DNA of 55,618 nucleotides from Corynebacterium phoceense (GTDB lineage Bacteria; Actinomycetota; Actinomycetes; Mycobacteriales; Mycobacteriaceae): contig NZ_LT596208.1 in the NCBI RefSeq assembly GCF_900092335.1, positions 651,232 through 706,849 of the forward strand, read 5' to 3'. Numbering within the stretch: position 1 is the first letter of the stretch; the number at the start of each line of letters is the position of its first letter. The position numbers and the translations under genes are program-made. Shown here piece by piece: positions 10,530-20,950 of the stretch. Under the pieces are notes generated by a model. The model was not told the origin of the DNA. It saw only the letters and a list, made by a program, of their open reading frames with translations, and searched no databases.

Positions 10530-10585
10530 GTCACACATCCAACGACTTTTAACCGTCTAGATTAAAGAAGGGAGGAGCGAACACC

Positions 10586-11560
10586 ATGGCAAATCTTCGC
10601 GAATTGCGCGACCGTATCCGGTCCGTGAACTCGACTAAGAAGATCACCAAGGCTCAGGAGCTCATTGCTACCTCGCGCATTACCAAGGCGCAGGCTCGCG
10701 TGGAAGCGTCCCAGCCGTATGCACAAGAGTTGAACAACGTTATGAATCGACTCGCTGCGGCTAGCTCGCTCGACCACCCGATGCTTACGCCGCGTGAAGA
10801 CACGCGTGTAGCTGCCATTCTCGTGGTCTCCTCGGACCGCGGTATGTGCGGTGGCTACAACAACAACGTCTTCAAGAAGGCGGCCGAGCTGGAAGCGGCG
10901 CTCAAGCAGCGCGGCCTCGAGGTCGTTCGTTACGTCACCGGCAACAAGGGCGTGGGCTTTTACAAGTTCCGCGAAGATCCGGTTGCAGGTGCCTGGACCG
11001 GTTTCTCTCAGGATCCGTCCTGGGAGGCAACCCACAACGTGCGCCGTCACATTATTGATGGCTTCCTCGCGGGTTCGAATGGTACGGCCAAGTCGCGTGA
11101 AGGCGTCAACGAGGGCCAGCCGGTCCGCGGTTTCGACGAGGTTCACGTTGTGTTCACGGAGTTTGAGTCCATGCTGTCTCAGACTGCGCGTGCGCAGCAG
11201 CTGCTGCCAGTCGTTCCGGTCATCCAGGAAGAGGATCTGCAGCTTCCGGAGTCCGCCACTGCGGCGACGACGGAAGAGGTTACTGCAGACTACGAGTTCG
11301 AGCCGGACGCAGACACTCTCATGAATGCCCTGCTTCCGCAGTATGTCTCGCGTACGCTGTTCTCCATGTTCTTGGAGTCTTCGGCGTCCGAGTCCGCTTC
11401 CCGACGCAACGCTATGAAGTCTGCAACTGATAACGCGACGGCCCTGGTCAAGGACCTGTCGCGTGTGGCCAACCAGGCCCGTCAGGCACAGATTACCCAG
11501 GAAATTACAGAGATTGTCGGTGGCGCTGGCGCGCTATCTGACAGCGCAGAAAGTGACTAG
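10586..11560 (+). CDS. atpG: ATP synthase subunit gamma
   Basis: Central rotor shaft of F1, 324 residues. The conserved N-terminal helix starts ANLRELRDRIRSV, and the C-terminal helix contains RNAMKSATDNA. It is longer than the E. coli protein, with extra loop sequence around residues 150-175 and an acidic stretch around residues 215-240. Actinobacterial gamma subunits carry insertions of this kind. A strong ribosome binding site, GGGAGGAG, lies upstream. Confidence 0.96.
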   Translation: MANLRELRDRIRSVNSTKKITKAQELIATSRITKAQARVEASQPYAQELNNVMNRLAAASSLDHPMLTPREDTRVAAILVVSSDRGMCGGYNNNVFKKAAELEAALKQRGLEVVRYVTGNKGVGFYKFREDPVAGAWTGFSQDPSWEATHNVRRHIIDGFLAGSNGTAKSREGVNEGQPVRGFDEVHVVFTEFESMLSQTARAQQLLPVVPVIQEEDLQLPESATAATTEEVTADYEFEPDADTLMNALLPQYVSRTLFSMFLESSASESASRRNAMKSATDNATALVKDLSRVANQARQAQITQEITEIVGGAGALSDSAESD

Positions 11561-13012
<1,452 letters not shown>

Positions 13013-13022
13013 GGAGACGCAC

Positions 13023-13394
13023 ATGGCTGACATCACCGTGGAACTGGTTTCCGTCGAACGCATGCTGTGGACTGGCAAGGCCACCATCGTCACGGCTGAG
13101 ACCACCGAGGGTGAGATCGGCGTGCTTCCTGGCCACGAGCCCATGATCGGCCAGCTGGTCGAGAACGGCGTCGTGACCATCCGTCCGGTCGACGGCGACC
13201 GTCGCGTCGCCGCCGTGTCGGGTGGCTTCCTCTCCATCAACGCAGACAAGGTGACCGTCCTTGCCGATTGGGCCGTGTGGTCCGACGAATACGGCAAGGA
13301 CACCACCGTGGGCAACGAGCACACCAGCGAATGGCTGGAGAATGCTCGTAAGACCGCCGGTGAGCGCGCCGTCCGTCGTGCCCAGGAGTCTTAA
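13023..13394 (+). CDS. atpC: ATP synthase subunit epsilon
   Basis: Rotor subunit that contacts gamma and the c-ring, 123 residues. The N-terminal beta-sandwich is intact. The C-terminal helical part is shorter than in E. coli, as in other Actinobacteria, so the usual inhibitory helix pair is probably reduced. It is the last gene of the operon and is followed by a strong terminator. Confidence 0.95.
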   Translation: MADITVELVSVERMLWTGKATIVTAETTEGEIGVLPGHEPMIGQLVENGVVTIRPVDGDRRVAAVSGGFLSINADKVTVLADWAVWSDEYGKDTTVGNEHTSEWLENARKTAGERAVRRAQES

Positions 13395-13455
13395 GACTCT
13401 GCGGCTGGAGAGATGACAAGGGCAGCAAGGCCCTTCCTGCTCTCGCTTGAGTCGC

Positions 13456-13493
13456 ATCCCGCCTGTCCTTCCTTCGGGAAGGGGAGGCGGGAT
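13456..13493 (+). terminator. Strong intrinsic terminator of the atp operon
   Basis: ATCCCGCCT (13456-13464) pairs with AGGCGGGAT (13485-13493). The inner stem CCTTCC/GGAAGG closes on a UUCG tetraloop. A TCGTCGTTTT tract follows. This is the clearest terminator in the left half. Confidence 0.88.
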
Positions 13494-13685
13494 TCGTCGT
13501 TTTGGCAGTCGGACCGGGTGCGTCTCTCGGCGCAACGAAATGCCCCGTGCCCACCACAAACGGGCCAGTACGCGTGTGATCCTTGACCCGCATTCGGTCA
13601 TTTTTTAGCGCAAGGGAATGCGAACGCGCTAGAGTTGCCTCTAACCCCAATTTAGATTTATCTCTTGCATGGAGGTGGCACCGCC

Positions 13686-14168
13686 GTGGAGACCGTGATG
13701 ACCATTCTGGGCTGGCTTGTTCTGCTCATCGTCGTCGTTGTGGTGCTGCTCGCCGCCGTGCGCTTCTTTGCTCTGCGTTCCAACGGCACCCAGGTGCTTC
13801 TGCGCACCGTGCCGGCCAAGGATACGCACAATTGGCGCCACGGCCTGCTGCGCTACCGTGGTGAGCTCATGGAGTTCTACAAGCTGCGTTCCGTATGGCC
13901 GGCCGCCGATCTTACGCTAGGTCGCCTCGACATCGAATTGTTGGGTTCTCGCACCCTCGACGATGACGAGGCTTCTTTTATGACGGAGGCCACCGAGGCC
14001 GTTCATTTCCAGGCCGCCGGCCAGGAGTACGAACTTGCCACGGATCTCCATGGGGCGATGGCGCTCAACGCTTGGGTTGAGTCGGCGCCGTCCAAGCGGC
14101 TTGAGCGCATGGACATTAAGAAGCTGCGCGAGCGCGTGCAGCGGGATAAGCGCCAGCAGGGACGCTAA
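13686..14168 (+). CDS. DUF2550-family membrane-anchored protein
   Basis: Conserved actinobacterial protein with one N-terminal membrane helix (about residues 5-28) and a soluble domain of about 130 residues; function unknown. GTG 13686 is preferred, as GGAGGT lies nine bases upstream; an earlier in-frame ATG at 13665 would place that site inside the gene. The product is 160 residues. The gene has kept its place between the atp operon and nucS in corynebacteria. Confidence 0.85.
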   Translation: METVMTILGWLVLLIVVVVVLLAAVRFFALRSNGTQVLLRTVPAKDTHNWRHGLLRYRGELMEFYKLRSVWPAADLTLGRLDIELLGSRTLDDDEASFMTEATEAVHFQAAGQEYELATDLHGAMALNAWVESAPSKRLERMDIKKLRERVQRDKRQQGR

Positions 14169-14195
14169 GCCAGCCTGCATGGCTGGGCACAAGGG

Positions 14196-14205
14196 GGCAT
14201 CGGAA
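14196..14205 (+). repeat. Recurrent motif GGCATCGGMA, intergenic copy; 15 copies in the window
   Basis: This is the only copy outside a gene. Exact copies reading GGCATCGGMA on the + strand begin at 14196, 24848, 30991, 33029, 41439, 42998 and 51128. Copies as TKCCGATGCC begin at 2768, 27302, 29762, 33167, 38053, 40456, 44278 and 50244. In most copies AGC or GC follows, giving GGCATCGGMAAGC as the longest common form. Overlapping matches in the Gly-Ile repeat of atpE (7221, 7227) were excluded. Positions were found by eye. Confidence 0.7.
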
Positions 14206-14249
14206 AGCCGATTGCAAGGGCGCGCGCCGTCCGCGCTAGGGTAGTGAGC

Positions 14250-14942
14250 ATGCGTTTAGTCATCGCCCGTTGCTCCGTGGATTATGTTGGCCGTCTCGAT
14301 GCACACCTGCCGCTCGCAGACCGCCTGCTCATCGTGAAGAAGGACGGCTCCGTGTCCGTCCACGCGGACGATCGCGCTTATAAGCCGCTCAACTGGATGC
14401 AGCCGCCGTGCACGCTCGAGGAGTCGCCCATTATGGACCTCGACGGCGAGGACACGGGCGAGATTCTGTGGCTCGTAGAAAATCCCAAGGGGGAGCAGCT
14501 GCGCATCACTATCCAGGAAATCCTCCACGAGTTCGCCTATGACCTCGGCGAGGACCCAGGCTTGGTGAAGGACGGTGTCGAGTCCCACCTGCAGGAGCTG
14601 CTCGCCGAGCACATCACGACCCTCGGTGAGGGCTATACCCTCGTGCGTCGCGAGTACCCCACGGCCATCGGACCCGTGGACATCATGGCGCGCGACGCTG
14701 AGGGCCACCACGTGGCCGTGGAGATCAAGCGCCGCGGCGGTATCGATGGCGTGGAACAGCTCACGCGCTACCTCGACCTGCTCAACCGCGACGCGCTGCT
14801 GGGTAAGGTCCAGGGCGTCTTCGCCGCCCAAGAGATTAAGCCACAGGCTCGCACCCTCGCCGAAGACCGTGGCATCCGCTGCGTCGTGCTTGACTACCAG
14901 GATCTGCGCGGCATTGAGAGCAACGAGCTGCGCCTGTTCTAA
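14250..14942 (+). CDS. nucS: Mismatch-specific endonuclease EndoMS/NucS
   Basis: Makes double-strand cuts at mismatched base pairs and replaces MutSL mismatch repair in many Actinobacteria. The product is 230 residues from ATG 14250; GTG two codons earlier is also possible. The nuclease core is visible as D144 (PVDIMAR), E158 and K160 (VEIKRRGG). The C-terminus ends LRLF, matching the short clamp-binding tail by which corynebacterial NucS is activated by the replication clamp. The stop overlaps the start of the next gene. Confidence 0.96.
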   Translation: MRLVIARCSVDYVGRLDAHLPLADRLLIVKKDGSVSVHADDRAYKPLNWMQPPCTLEESPIMDLDGEDTGEILWLVENPKGEQLRITIQEILHEFAYDLGEDPGLVKDGVESHLQELLAEHITTLGEGYTLVRREYPTAIGPVDIMARDAEGHHVAVEIKRRGGIDGVEQLTRYLDLLNRDALLGKVQGVFAAQEIKPQARTLAEDRGIRCVVLDYQDLRGIESNELRLF

Positions 14943-15226
14943 TGCCACGTCGCAATAGAAGAATCAAGACCGAACCACGCTACCTGCCTGCCGATGGCTC
15001 TTCCTTCTTCGGTTCCCAGACCGTCGAGGGGCCCAGCTGGACTCACGGCGAGCCCTACATTATGCGACACATCGGCTCGGCTGCTGCGAAGAAGTTCTAT
15101 ATCTGCCCCGGCTGCAACCAGAACATTCCGCCCGGCGTCGCGCACATCGTGGCATGGCCACGCGATACCGGCGGGCGCGCGGATGACCGCCGCCACTGGC
15201 ACCGGCATTGCTGGGAACGCCGCTAG
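14942..15226 (+). CDS. Conserved small zinc-motif protein coupled to nucS
   Basis: A 94-residue basic protein whose ATG shares its first base with the nucS TAA. It contains CPGC near residue 57, then His-rich HIVAWP and HWHRHCW segments, an arrangement that could bind zinc and resembles HNH-like folds. I recognise it as an actinobacterial family that databases often label ATP/GTP-binding without any visible nucleotide-binding motif. The overlap with nucS and recQ downstream suggest a DNA-repair context; that is inference. Confidence 0.75.
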   Translation: MPRRNRRIKTEPRYLPADGSSFFGSQTVEGPSWTHGEPYIMRHIGSAAAKKFYICPGCNQNIPPGVAHIVAWPRDTGGRADDRRHWHRHCWERR

Positions 15227-15264
15227 GGCGTGACGCTTCGCGCACGCCGATAGACTTGGAAGGC

Positions 15265-17367
15265 ATGAACCCCGCAACCCGTGAAGAAGCCGACGTCCTC
15301 CTCCAAGGCATCGCCGGATCCGAGGCCCATCTGCGTGACGACCAGTGGACCGCCATCGACTCGCTCGTCAATCAGCGCCGCCGCATGCTCGTGGTGCAGC
15401 GCACTGGTTGGGGCAAGTCAGCCGTGTATTTCATCGCGGCCAAGTTGCTGCGTACCCGTGGCTTTGGGGCCTCGGTCATCATTTCGCCGCTGTTGGCGCT
15501 CATGCGCAATCAGGTGGAGGCCGCCGCCCGCGCGGGCATCCGCGCGGTGACCATTAACAGCGCGAACATGACGCAGTGGGATGATCTCCACGCCGCGATT
15601 GCTGCGGGGGAGGCTGACCTCGTGCTCATCTCTCCCGAGCGCCTCAATAATCCGTCCTTCCGCACCGCGGTGTTGCCCCAGCTTAGCCGTGCCGCCGGCA
15701 TGCTCGTCGTTGACGAGGCGCACTGCATCTCCGATTGGGGCCACGACTTCCGCCCGGACTACCGGCGCATCAAGGATCTGCTCGCTGGCCTGCGCCCAGA
15801 TACGCCGGTGCTGGCCACGACAGCGACGGCGAATGACCGTGTCGTCGCGGATGTTCAGGCACAGCTGGGGGAGAACACCGGCGTGCTGCGCGGCGGGCTC
15901 GACCGTGAGTCGCTCTACCCGGCGGTGCTGCGCCTCGAGGATACGACGCAGCGCCCGGCCTGGCTCGCGACGCACCTGAATGAGTTGCCCGGCTCGGGCA
16001 TTATTTACTGCCTTACCGTCGCCGCGGCGGAGGACCTCGCGGAGGTGCTGCGCGGTGCCGGCTTTGAGGTCGCCGCCTACACCGGTCGCACAGAGGCCGA
16101 GGAACGCGAGCGCCTTGAGCAGGCACTCATCCACAATGAGCTCAAGGCGCTTGTAGCGACGTCCGCGCTGGGCATGGGCTTCGACAAGCCGGACCTGGGC
16201 TTCGTCATCCACGTCGGTGCACCCGGCTCGCCGGTGTCTTATTACCAGCAGATCGGCCGCGCGGGCCGCGGCACCGATCACGCGGAAGTCCTCCTTTTGC
16301 CCGGCGTTGAGGACCAGGACATCTGGGGTTATTTCGCGTCGCTTACCTTCCCTCCCGAGCCGGTCGTGCGCCAGCTCCTCGAGGTCCTCGCGAACACGGA
16401 CGGCCCGTTGTCCACGGCGAAGATTGAGCCGCACGTGGACCTTAACCGTTCGCGTTTGGAACAGGCGCTCAAGGTCCTCGACGTAGACGGCGCCGTCCAG
16501 CGCGTGCAAGGCGGCTGGCAGTCCACCGGGCAGCCGTGGTCTTATGACTCGGCCCGCTATGAAGGCCTCGCCGCCGCGCGCACAGCGGAGCAGCAGGCCA
16601 TGCTTGACTACGAGGCGACGACGGAATGCCGCATGCTCTTCCTGCGCCACCAGCTCGATGACGCCACCGCGACCGACCCCTGCGGTCGCTGCGACAACTG
16701 TACGGGCAGACGCTGGGATCCGAGCGTCGACGCCGCCGTCGGCCAGTCCGTTAGGGCGCAACTTACCGCGCCCGGCGTCGCACTCGCACGCCGTAAGATG
16801 TGGCCGACGGGTATCACCCGGCCCGTCGCGGTCAAGGGCCGTATCAAGGGCGTGGGTGAAGGCAAGGCGCTCGGACGTCTCAATGACATTGGGCGTGGCC
16901 CGGCGCTTACCACGCTCGTCACGGAGCGTGCCTGGGTGCCCAGCCAGCCGTGGCAGCAGGACCCGTGGTTGCCGCAGGTCGTCGAGGTCCTCGCCGGCTG
17001 GGACTGGCAGACGCGTCCCACCTCCGTCGTCGCACTGGGCAACGTGGACCCGGAGACCACGGCGTTCGTCGAGCGCCTCGCCCAGGCGGTCGCAGGACTG
17101 GGACGCATGCAGTTCGCCGGCACCCTGCGCACCGCGCCCGGCGTCACGGAGGTCACCGCGCAGAACTCCGCCTACCGCGTCATGGGGCTGCTACAGCACT
17201 ATGACTTTGCGAGCATCAATCAGGACGTCCTCACCGCGGCGGGCGGACCGGTGCTTCTCGTGACCGATCTCGTGGACACGGCGTGGTCCGTCACCGTCGC
17301 GGGCAGCGGCATTTTCACAACAACGGGGGCAGAAGTCCTGCCCTTTGCACTCGCGGCTCGGGGGTGA
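15265..17367 (+). CDS. RecQ-family DEAH-box DNA helicase
   Basis: ATP-dependent 3'-5' helicase of superfamily 2, 700 residues. ATG 15265 is chosen for its GGAAGGC ribosome binding site and because a longer frame would overlap the preceding gene. Visible motifs: RTGWGKS (I), DEAHCISDWGHDFRPDY (II plus the RecQ aromatic loop), TATAND (III), QQIGRAGR (VI), then a zinc-binding cysteine set (C in TECRMLF, then CGRCDNC). The C-terminal region of about 190 residues is not a clear HRDC domain. Likely role: recombination or fork repair. Confidence 0.92.
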   Translation: MNPATREEADVLLQGIAGSEAHLRDDQWTAIDSLVNQRRRMLVVQRTGWGKSAVYFIAAKLLRTRGFGASVIISPLLALMRNQVEAAARAGIRAVTINSANMTQWDDLHAAIAAGEADLVLISPERLNNPSFRTAVLPQLSRAAGMLVVDEAHCISDWGHDFRPDYRRIKDLLAGLRPDTPVLATTATANDRVVADVQAQLGENTGVLRGGLDRESLYPAVLRLEDTTQRPAWLATHLNELPGSGIIYCLTVAAAEDLAEVLRGAGFEVAAYTGRTEAEERERLEQALIHNELKALVATSALGMGFDKPDLGFVIHVGAPGSPVSYYQQIGRAGRGTDHAEVLLLPGVEDQDIWGYFASLTFPPEPVVRQLLEVLANTDGPLSTAKIEPHVDLNRSRLEQALKVLDVDGAVQRVQGGWQSTGQPWSYDSARYEGLAAARTAEQQAMLDYEATTECRMLFLRHQLDDATATDPCGRCDNCTGRRWDPSVDAAVGQSVRAQLTAPGVALARRKMWPTGITRPVAVKGRIKGVGEGKALGRLNDIGRGPALTTLVTERAWVPSQPWQQDPWLPQVVEVLAGWDWQTRPTSVVALGNVDPETTAFVERLAQAVAGLGRMQFAGTLRTAPGVTEVTAQNSAYRVMGLLQHYDFASINQDVLTAAGGPVLLVTDLVDTAWSVTVAGSGIFTTTGAEVLPFALAARG

Positions 17368-17435
17368 TCACAGGGCTGATCGTTGAGTGCGATCCACCCG
17401 GCGGTGGGGTGGCTCGCGCGCGTAGAATCGCACGC

Positions 17436-17747
17436 ATGATTGTCGCTTTTTCTGTCGCGCCCACGATTGTGGAGTCGCCCACCGCAGAGATGTCCGAGGC
17501 CGTCGCCGCCGCCGTGAAGGTCGTGCGCGAATCCGGCCTTCCCAACGAGACGAACGCCATGTTCACGCTCCTGGAAGGGGAGTGGGACGAGGTCTTCGCC
17601 GTCATTAAGAAGGCCACGGACGCCGTACGCGCGGTTTCGCCGCGTACGGGTCTTGTGATTAAGGCCGATATTCGCGAGGGCGTGACGGGCCAGCTCACCA
17701 GCAAGGTCGAGGCCGTCGAGCGCCACCTGAAGAATGGGGAGGTTTAA
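17436..17747 (+). CDS. MTH1187/YkoF-like thiamine-binding family protein
   Basis: A 103-residue protein starting MIVAFSVAP. It has the short alpha/beta fold pattern of the MTH1187 (UPF0045, thiamine-binding) family, including the central NAMFTLLEGEWDEVF and a C-terminal helix. An upstream in-frame start exists, but the ATG at 17436 gives the family length. Members bind thiamine or related small molecules; no transporter gene is nearby, so the ligand is unproven. It is followed three bases later by the thioredoxin-fold gene, so the two probably form an operon. Confidence 0.75.
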   Translation: MIVAFSVAPTIVESPTAEMSEAVAAAVKVVRESGLPNETNAMFTLLEGEWDEVFAVIKKATDAVRAVSPRTGLVIKADIREGVTGQLTSKVEAVERHLKNGEV

Positions 17748-17750
17748 GCC

Positions 17751-18662
17751 ATGACTATTCCGAATCGTTTCGTCGGCGGTGCCCTGGATCTGGGCGAGCT
17801 TAAAGCACGCAATGACGCGCGCGCCAAGGCGGCATCTGCCCCGCAGCCAGGTGGCTCGTCTGCCGGCGTCCAGCCCTTCTTCCAGGTGACCGAGGCCAAC
17901 TTCGAAGAAGACGTCGCGCGCCGCAGCGCCCAAGTGCCCGTTGTCGTCCTCGTGGGCACGGCGCGCTCGCCGCAGTCGGAGCAACTGAAGGCCGACTTCG
18001 CGGACCTCGCCGCGGCTGGCGGCCTGAAGTTCGTGGTCGGCTACGTCGACGCGGATGCCACCCCGCAGGTCGCGCAGGTCTTCGGCGTACAAAACCTGCC
18101 TACCGTCATTGCGCTCGCCGCGGGCAAGCCCATCACCCACTTCGAGGGGGGCCAGCCGCGCGAGAGCCTCGAGCAGTGGGTCGCCGCCCTCGTCCAGCAG
18201 GTCGGCGCCCAACTGTCGGGCATCCCGGACGCGGGGGATACGCCCCAGGAACCGGAGCTCGATCCGCGCGTGACGCAGGCCGAGGACGCGCTCAACGCGG
18301 GCGACTTCGACGCAGCCATCGCGGTCTACGACTCGATCCTCGCGGACGACCCGAAGGCAACGGACATCAAGCAGGCGCGCGACACCACGAAGCTGCTCAA
18401 GCGTATCTCCGGCGTCGAAGACCCCATCGCCGAGGCAGAGACCGACCCTTCGCCGGCCGCGCAGATGCATGCTGCGGACGCCGAGGTCGTCGCCGGCGTG
18501 CCGGAAAAGGCCTTTGACCGCCTTATTAACACGATGAAGGTCACGGCGGGTGACGAGAAGGCTGCGTTGCGCGACCGCCTGCTCGAGCTCTTCGGACTCT
18601 TCGACGCGGGCGACCCGCGTGTCCTCGCGGCACGTACCAAGCTGGCGAGCGCCCTGTACTAG
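17751..18662 (+). CDS. Thioredoxin-fold co-chaperone (YbbN/CnoX-like) with TPR-type tail
   Basis: A 303-residue protein. A low-complexity N-terminal linker (about residues 25-45) leads into a thioredoxin fold (about 48-155), then helical repeats resembling TPR units. The usual WCxxC active site is replaced by GTARSPQS, so it should lack oxidoreductase activity. Known YbbN-type proteins act as holdases or GroEL/DnaK partners, and actinobacterial members often lack the cysteines. A strong terminator follows. Confidence 0.85.
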   Translation: MTIPNRFVGGALDLGELKARNDARAKAASAPQPGGSSAGVQPFFQVTEANFEEDVARRSAQVPVVVLVGTARSPQSEQLKADFADLAAAGGLKFVVGYVDADATPQVAQVFGVQNLPTVIALAAGKPITHFEGGQPRESLEQWVAALVQQVGAQLSGIPDAGDTPQEPELDPRVTQAEDALNAGDFDAAIAVYDSILADDPKATDIKQARDTTKLLKRISGVEDPIAEAETDPSPAAQMHAADAEVVAGVPEKAFDRLINTMKVTAGDEKAALRDRLLELFGLFDAGDPRVLAARTKLASALY

Positions 18663-18731
18663 GCGAGTGTGACCAGCTGCACGCTGCGGCGCGTCCAACA
18701 GCCACGATAGCGACCTGGCTGTCGGGTTATC

Positions 18732-18775
18732 CCCCGCACGGGTGAGAGAAATGCTCACCCGTGCGGGGCTTTGTG
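18732..18775 (+). terminator. Strong intrinsic terminator after the co-chaperone gene
   Basis: CCCCGCACGGGTGAG (18732-18746) and CTCACCCGTGCGGGG (18754-18768) form a perfect 15-bp stem with a 7-nt loop, followed by CTTTGTGTT. Confidence 0.88.
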
Positions 18776-18983
18776 TTCGCTTGGCGAATTTCGCGGACAC
18801 CCCTTTCCTAGCCCTGGGGTTAAAACCACATTAACCCTGTACTTCCTAGGTTTTCGCGACAGAAAAGAGCGGGTCTAGTATCCCTATATCACCCGTACGT
18901 GAGCCGCTTCACGTTTGGTGCAGAAGACGATACATAACTCTGTGCGCTATCGAGCGGCTCACACTTTCAAGAAAGGGACGGCT
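18776..18983 (+). promoter_or_regulatory. dctA upstream region with two inverted repeats
   Basis: The region between the terminator and the symporter carries a perfect inverted repeat GGGTTAA-N7-TTAACCC (18817-18837) and a second, ACGTGA-N6-TCACGT (18897-18914). An AT-rich TAGTATCCCTATAT stretch near 18877-18890 could hold the -10 element. Both repeats have the size of regulator operators. The ribosome binding site is AAGGGACGG just before ATG 18984. Confidence 0.5.
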
Positions 18984-20423
18984 ATGGTTTCGCCAGTTAC
19001 CACCACCCCAAAAATTGCTCAGGCGAAGGGTCCGAAGAAAGACCGCACGCACTGGCTCTACATTGCTGTCATCGTCGCGGTCGTCGGTGGCGTGGTTTTC
19101 GGCCTCGTCGCGCCGGAGGCCGCCGCGCCGTTTAAGATCCTCGGCACGATGTTCGTGAGCCTCATCAAGATGATCATTGCCCCGGTCATCTTCTGCACCA
19201 TCGTGCTCGGCATTGGCTCCGTGCGTGCCGCAGCCTCGGTGGGCAAGGCCGGCGGCATCGCCCTGGCGTACTTCATCATCATGTCGACCTTCGCGCTCGG
19301 CGTGGGCCTCCTCGTCGGTAACTACATCGAGCCGGGCACCGGTTTGGACATCTCTGCTTCGCAAGGTGCTGCGGATTCCTTTATTGCTCAGGCAGAAGAG
19401 AGCCACGAGGGCCTCACGGGCTTCATTGCGTCTATCATCCCGGACACGCTGTTCTCGTCTTTTACGTCAGGCTCGGTGCTCCAGGTTCTCTTCGTCGCGC
19501 TACTCTGCGGCTTCGCCGTGCAGTCCATGGGCCCGTCGGGTGAGCCCATCCTCGCGTTCATTGCGCACCTCCAGCGCCTCGTGTTCAAGCTGCTGTCGAT
19601 GATCCTCTGGGTCGCGCCCATCGGCGCGTTCGGCGCCATGGCCGGCGTGGTTGGCGCCACAGGCTTCGATGCCGTGAAGTCGCTCGCCATCCTCATGCTG
19701 GCGTTCTACATCACGTGTTTCCTCTTCGTCTTCCTCGTGCTCGGTACCATCGCCCGCGTCTTCGGCGGCATCTCCATGTGGAAGCTGTGCAAGTACCTGG
19801 GCCGCGAGTTCCTCCTCATCCTCGCGACCTCGTCCTCCGAGTCCGCGCTTCCGAACCTCATGCGCAAGATGGAGCACCTCGGCGTGGAAAAGCCCACCGT
19901 CGGCATCGTGGTCCCGACTGGTTACTCCTTCAACCTTGACGGCACCGCCATCTACCTCACGCTGTCTTCCATCTTCATCTCGGAGGCCATGCACATGCCC
20001 ATGAACCTGGGCGAGCAGATCGGCCTGTTGGTCTTCATGATCATCGCCTCCAAGGGCGCGGCCGGTGTCTCCGGCGCCGGCATCGCGACGCTGGCCGCGG
20101 GCCTGCAGTCGCACCGCCCGGAGCTCCTGCACGGCGTGGACATCATCGTCGGTATTGACCGCTTCATGTCCGAGGCCCGCGCGCTGACCAACTTCGCGGG
20201 CAACGCCCTGGCCACCGTCCTGATCGGCCGCTGGACGCACTCTGTCGACATGAACCGCGTTCACCAGGTGCTCGACGGCCAGCTGCCTTATAAGGAGACC
20301 GACCTCGACAGCGACGTCGACCTCAAGCTGCCGGACGTCGTCAACCCCGCCAACGAGACGCTGCAGCCTACGCAGCAGATTGACCTGGACAACTACGAGA
20401 AGGGCTCGGGCATCTACAAGTAA
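18984..20423 (+). CDS. dctA: C4-dicarboxylate:cation symporter, DctA type
   Basis: Member of the dicarboxylate/amino acid:cation symporter (DAACS) family, 479 residues, eight or so membrane segments plus two re-entrant loops. The hairpin-tip serines are in TSSSESALPNLM, and the cation/substrate motif is GYSFNLDGTAIYLTL, which resembles DctA more than glutamate carriers. The probable substrates are succinate, fumarate and malate. ATG 18984 is preferred to upstream starts because of its ribosome binding site. The C-terminal tail of about 50 residues is hydrophilic and acidic. Confidence 0.88.
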   Translation: MVSPVTTTPKIAQAKGPKKDRTHWLYIAVIVAVVGGVVFGLVAPEAAAPFKILGTMFVSLIKMIIAPVIFCTIVLGIGSVRAAASVGKAGGIALAYFIIMSTFALGVGLLVGNYIEPGTGLDISASQGAADSFIAQAEESHEGLTGFIASIIPDTLFSSFTSGSVLQVLFVALLCGFAVQSMGPSGEPILAFIAHLQRLVFKLLSMILWVAPIGAFGAMAGVVGATGFDAVKSLAILMLAFYITCFLFVFLVLGTIARVFGGISMWKLCKYLGREFLLILATSSSESALPNLMRKMEHLGVEKPTVGIVVPTGYSFNLDGTAIYLTLSSIFISEAMHMPMNLGEQIGLLVFMIIASKGAAGVSGAGIATLAAGLQSHRPELLHGVDIIVGIDRFMSEARALTNFAGNALATVLIGRWTHSVDMNRVHQVLDGQLPYKETDLDSDVDLKLPDVVNPANETLQPTQQIDLDNYEKGSGIYK

Positions 20424-20439
20424 GAGCTCAACCCCACCC

Positions 20440-20471
20440 GCCCGCGCTGCCATTCAACCGGCCGTGCGGGC
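20440..20471 (+). terminator. Possible weak terminator after dctA
   Basis: GCCCGC (20440-20445) and GCGGGC (20466-20471) can pair around a long loop, followed by GTTGT. The stem is short, so this is tentative. Confidence 0.35.
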
Positions 20472-20528
20472 GTTGTCATGTCTACAATGACCCACATCAA
20501 CCGTTCCCTGTACTGAAAGGTGACCACC

Positions 20529-20936
20529 ATGCCCTCCGTTTACTTCCTGTGCAATAGCAACCGTGGCAAGTCCCAGATGGCCGAGGCGCTGGCGCGTAAG
20601 CACGCTCCGGAGTGGGAGACGTACTCCGCGGGCGTGAAGGTCACGAAGTCGGGTGCCGAGGGTGAGGTTAACCAGGAGTCCGTCGAGGCGCTCGCCGAGG
20701 TCGGCGCGGACATGACCCACGGCCAGGCCGAGGCCGTGGACCCACAGTTGCTGCGCAGCGTCGACCACGTGGTCATCGTGGGTGGCGCGGAGCTGGACTG
20801 GCCGGAGGACGCGACTGGAAAGCTGGAGCGCTGGGAGGTATCCGAACCCGTCGATCAGGACATCCACGGCATGGAACGCATGCGGATTATCCGCGACGAG
20901 ATTGACGCGCACGTGCGCGGGCTCGTGGGGAAGTAA
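20529..20936 (+). CDS. Arsenate/mycothiol transferase-like low-molecular-weight phosphatase-fold protein
   Basis: A 135-residue LMW-PTPase-fold protein. The P-loop CNSNRGKSQMAEA puts the nucleophilic cysteine at residue 8 and has Lys where phosphatases have Arg. That pattern matches the corynebacterial arsenate-mycothiol transferases. The start is the ATG behind GAAAGGTGACC; a GTG three codons upstream is possible. No arsR or arsenite exporter gene is adjacent, so the gene is an orphan. A palindromic element lies just past its stop. Confidence 0.8.
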   Translation: MPSVYFLCNSNRGKSQMAEALARKHAPEWETYSAGVKVTKSGAEGEVNQESVEALAEVGADMTHGQAEAVDPQLLRSVDHVVIVGGAELDWPEDATGKLERWEVSEPVDQDIHGMERMRIIRDEIDAHVRGLVGK

Positions 20937-20950
20937 CCTGGCGATCTGAA

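Noticed and set aside
8856..10538. Antisense frame of 560 codons opposite atpA
   Set aside because: Same codon-bias artefact; atpA is certain.
17220..18800. Antisense frame of 526 codons across the recQ end, thiamine-binding and thioredoxin-fold genes
   Set aside because: Spans three good sense genes and a terminator; composition is that of a mirror frame.
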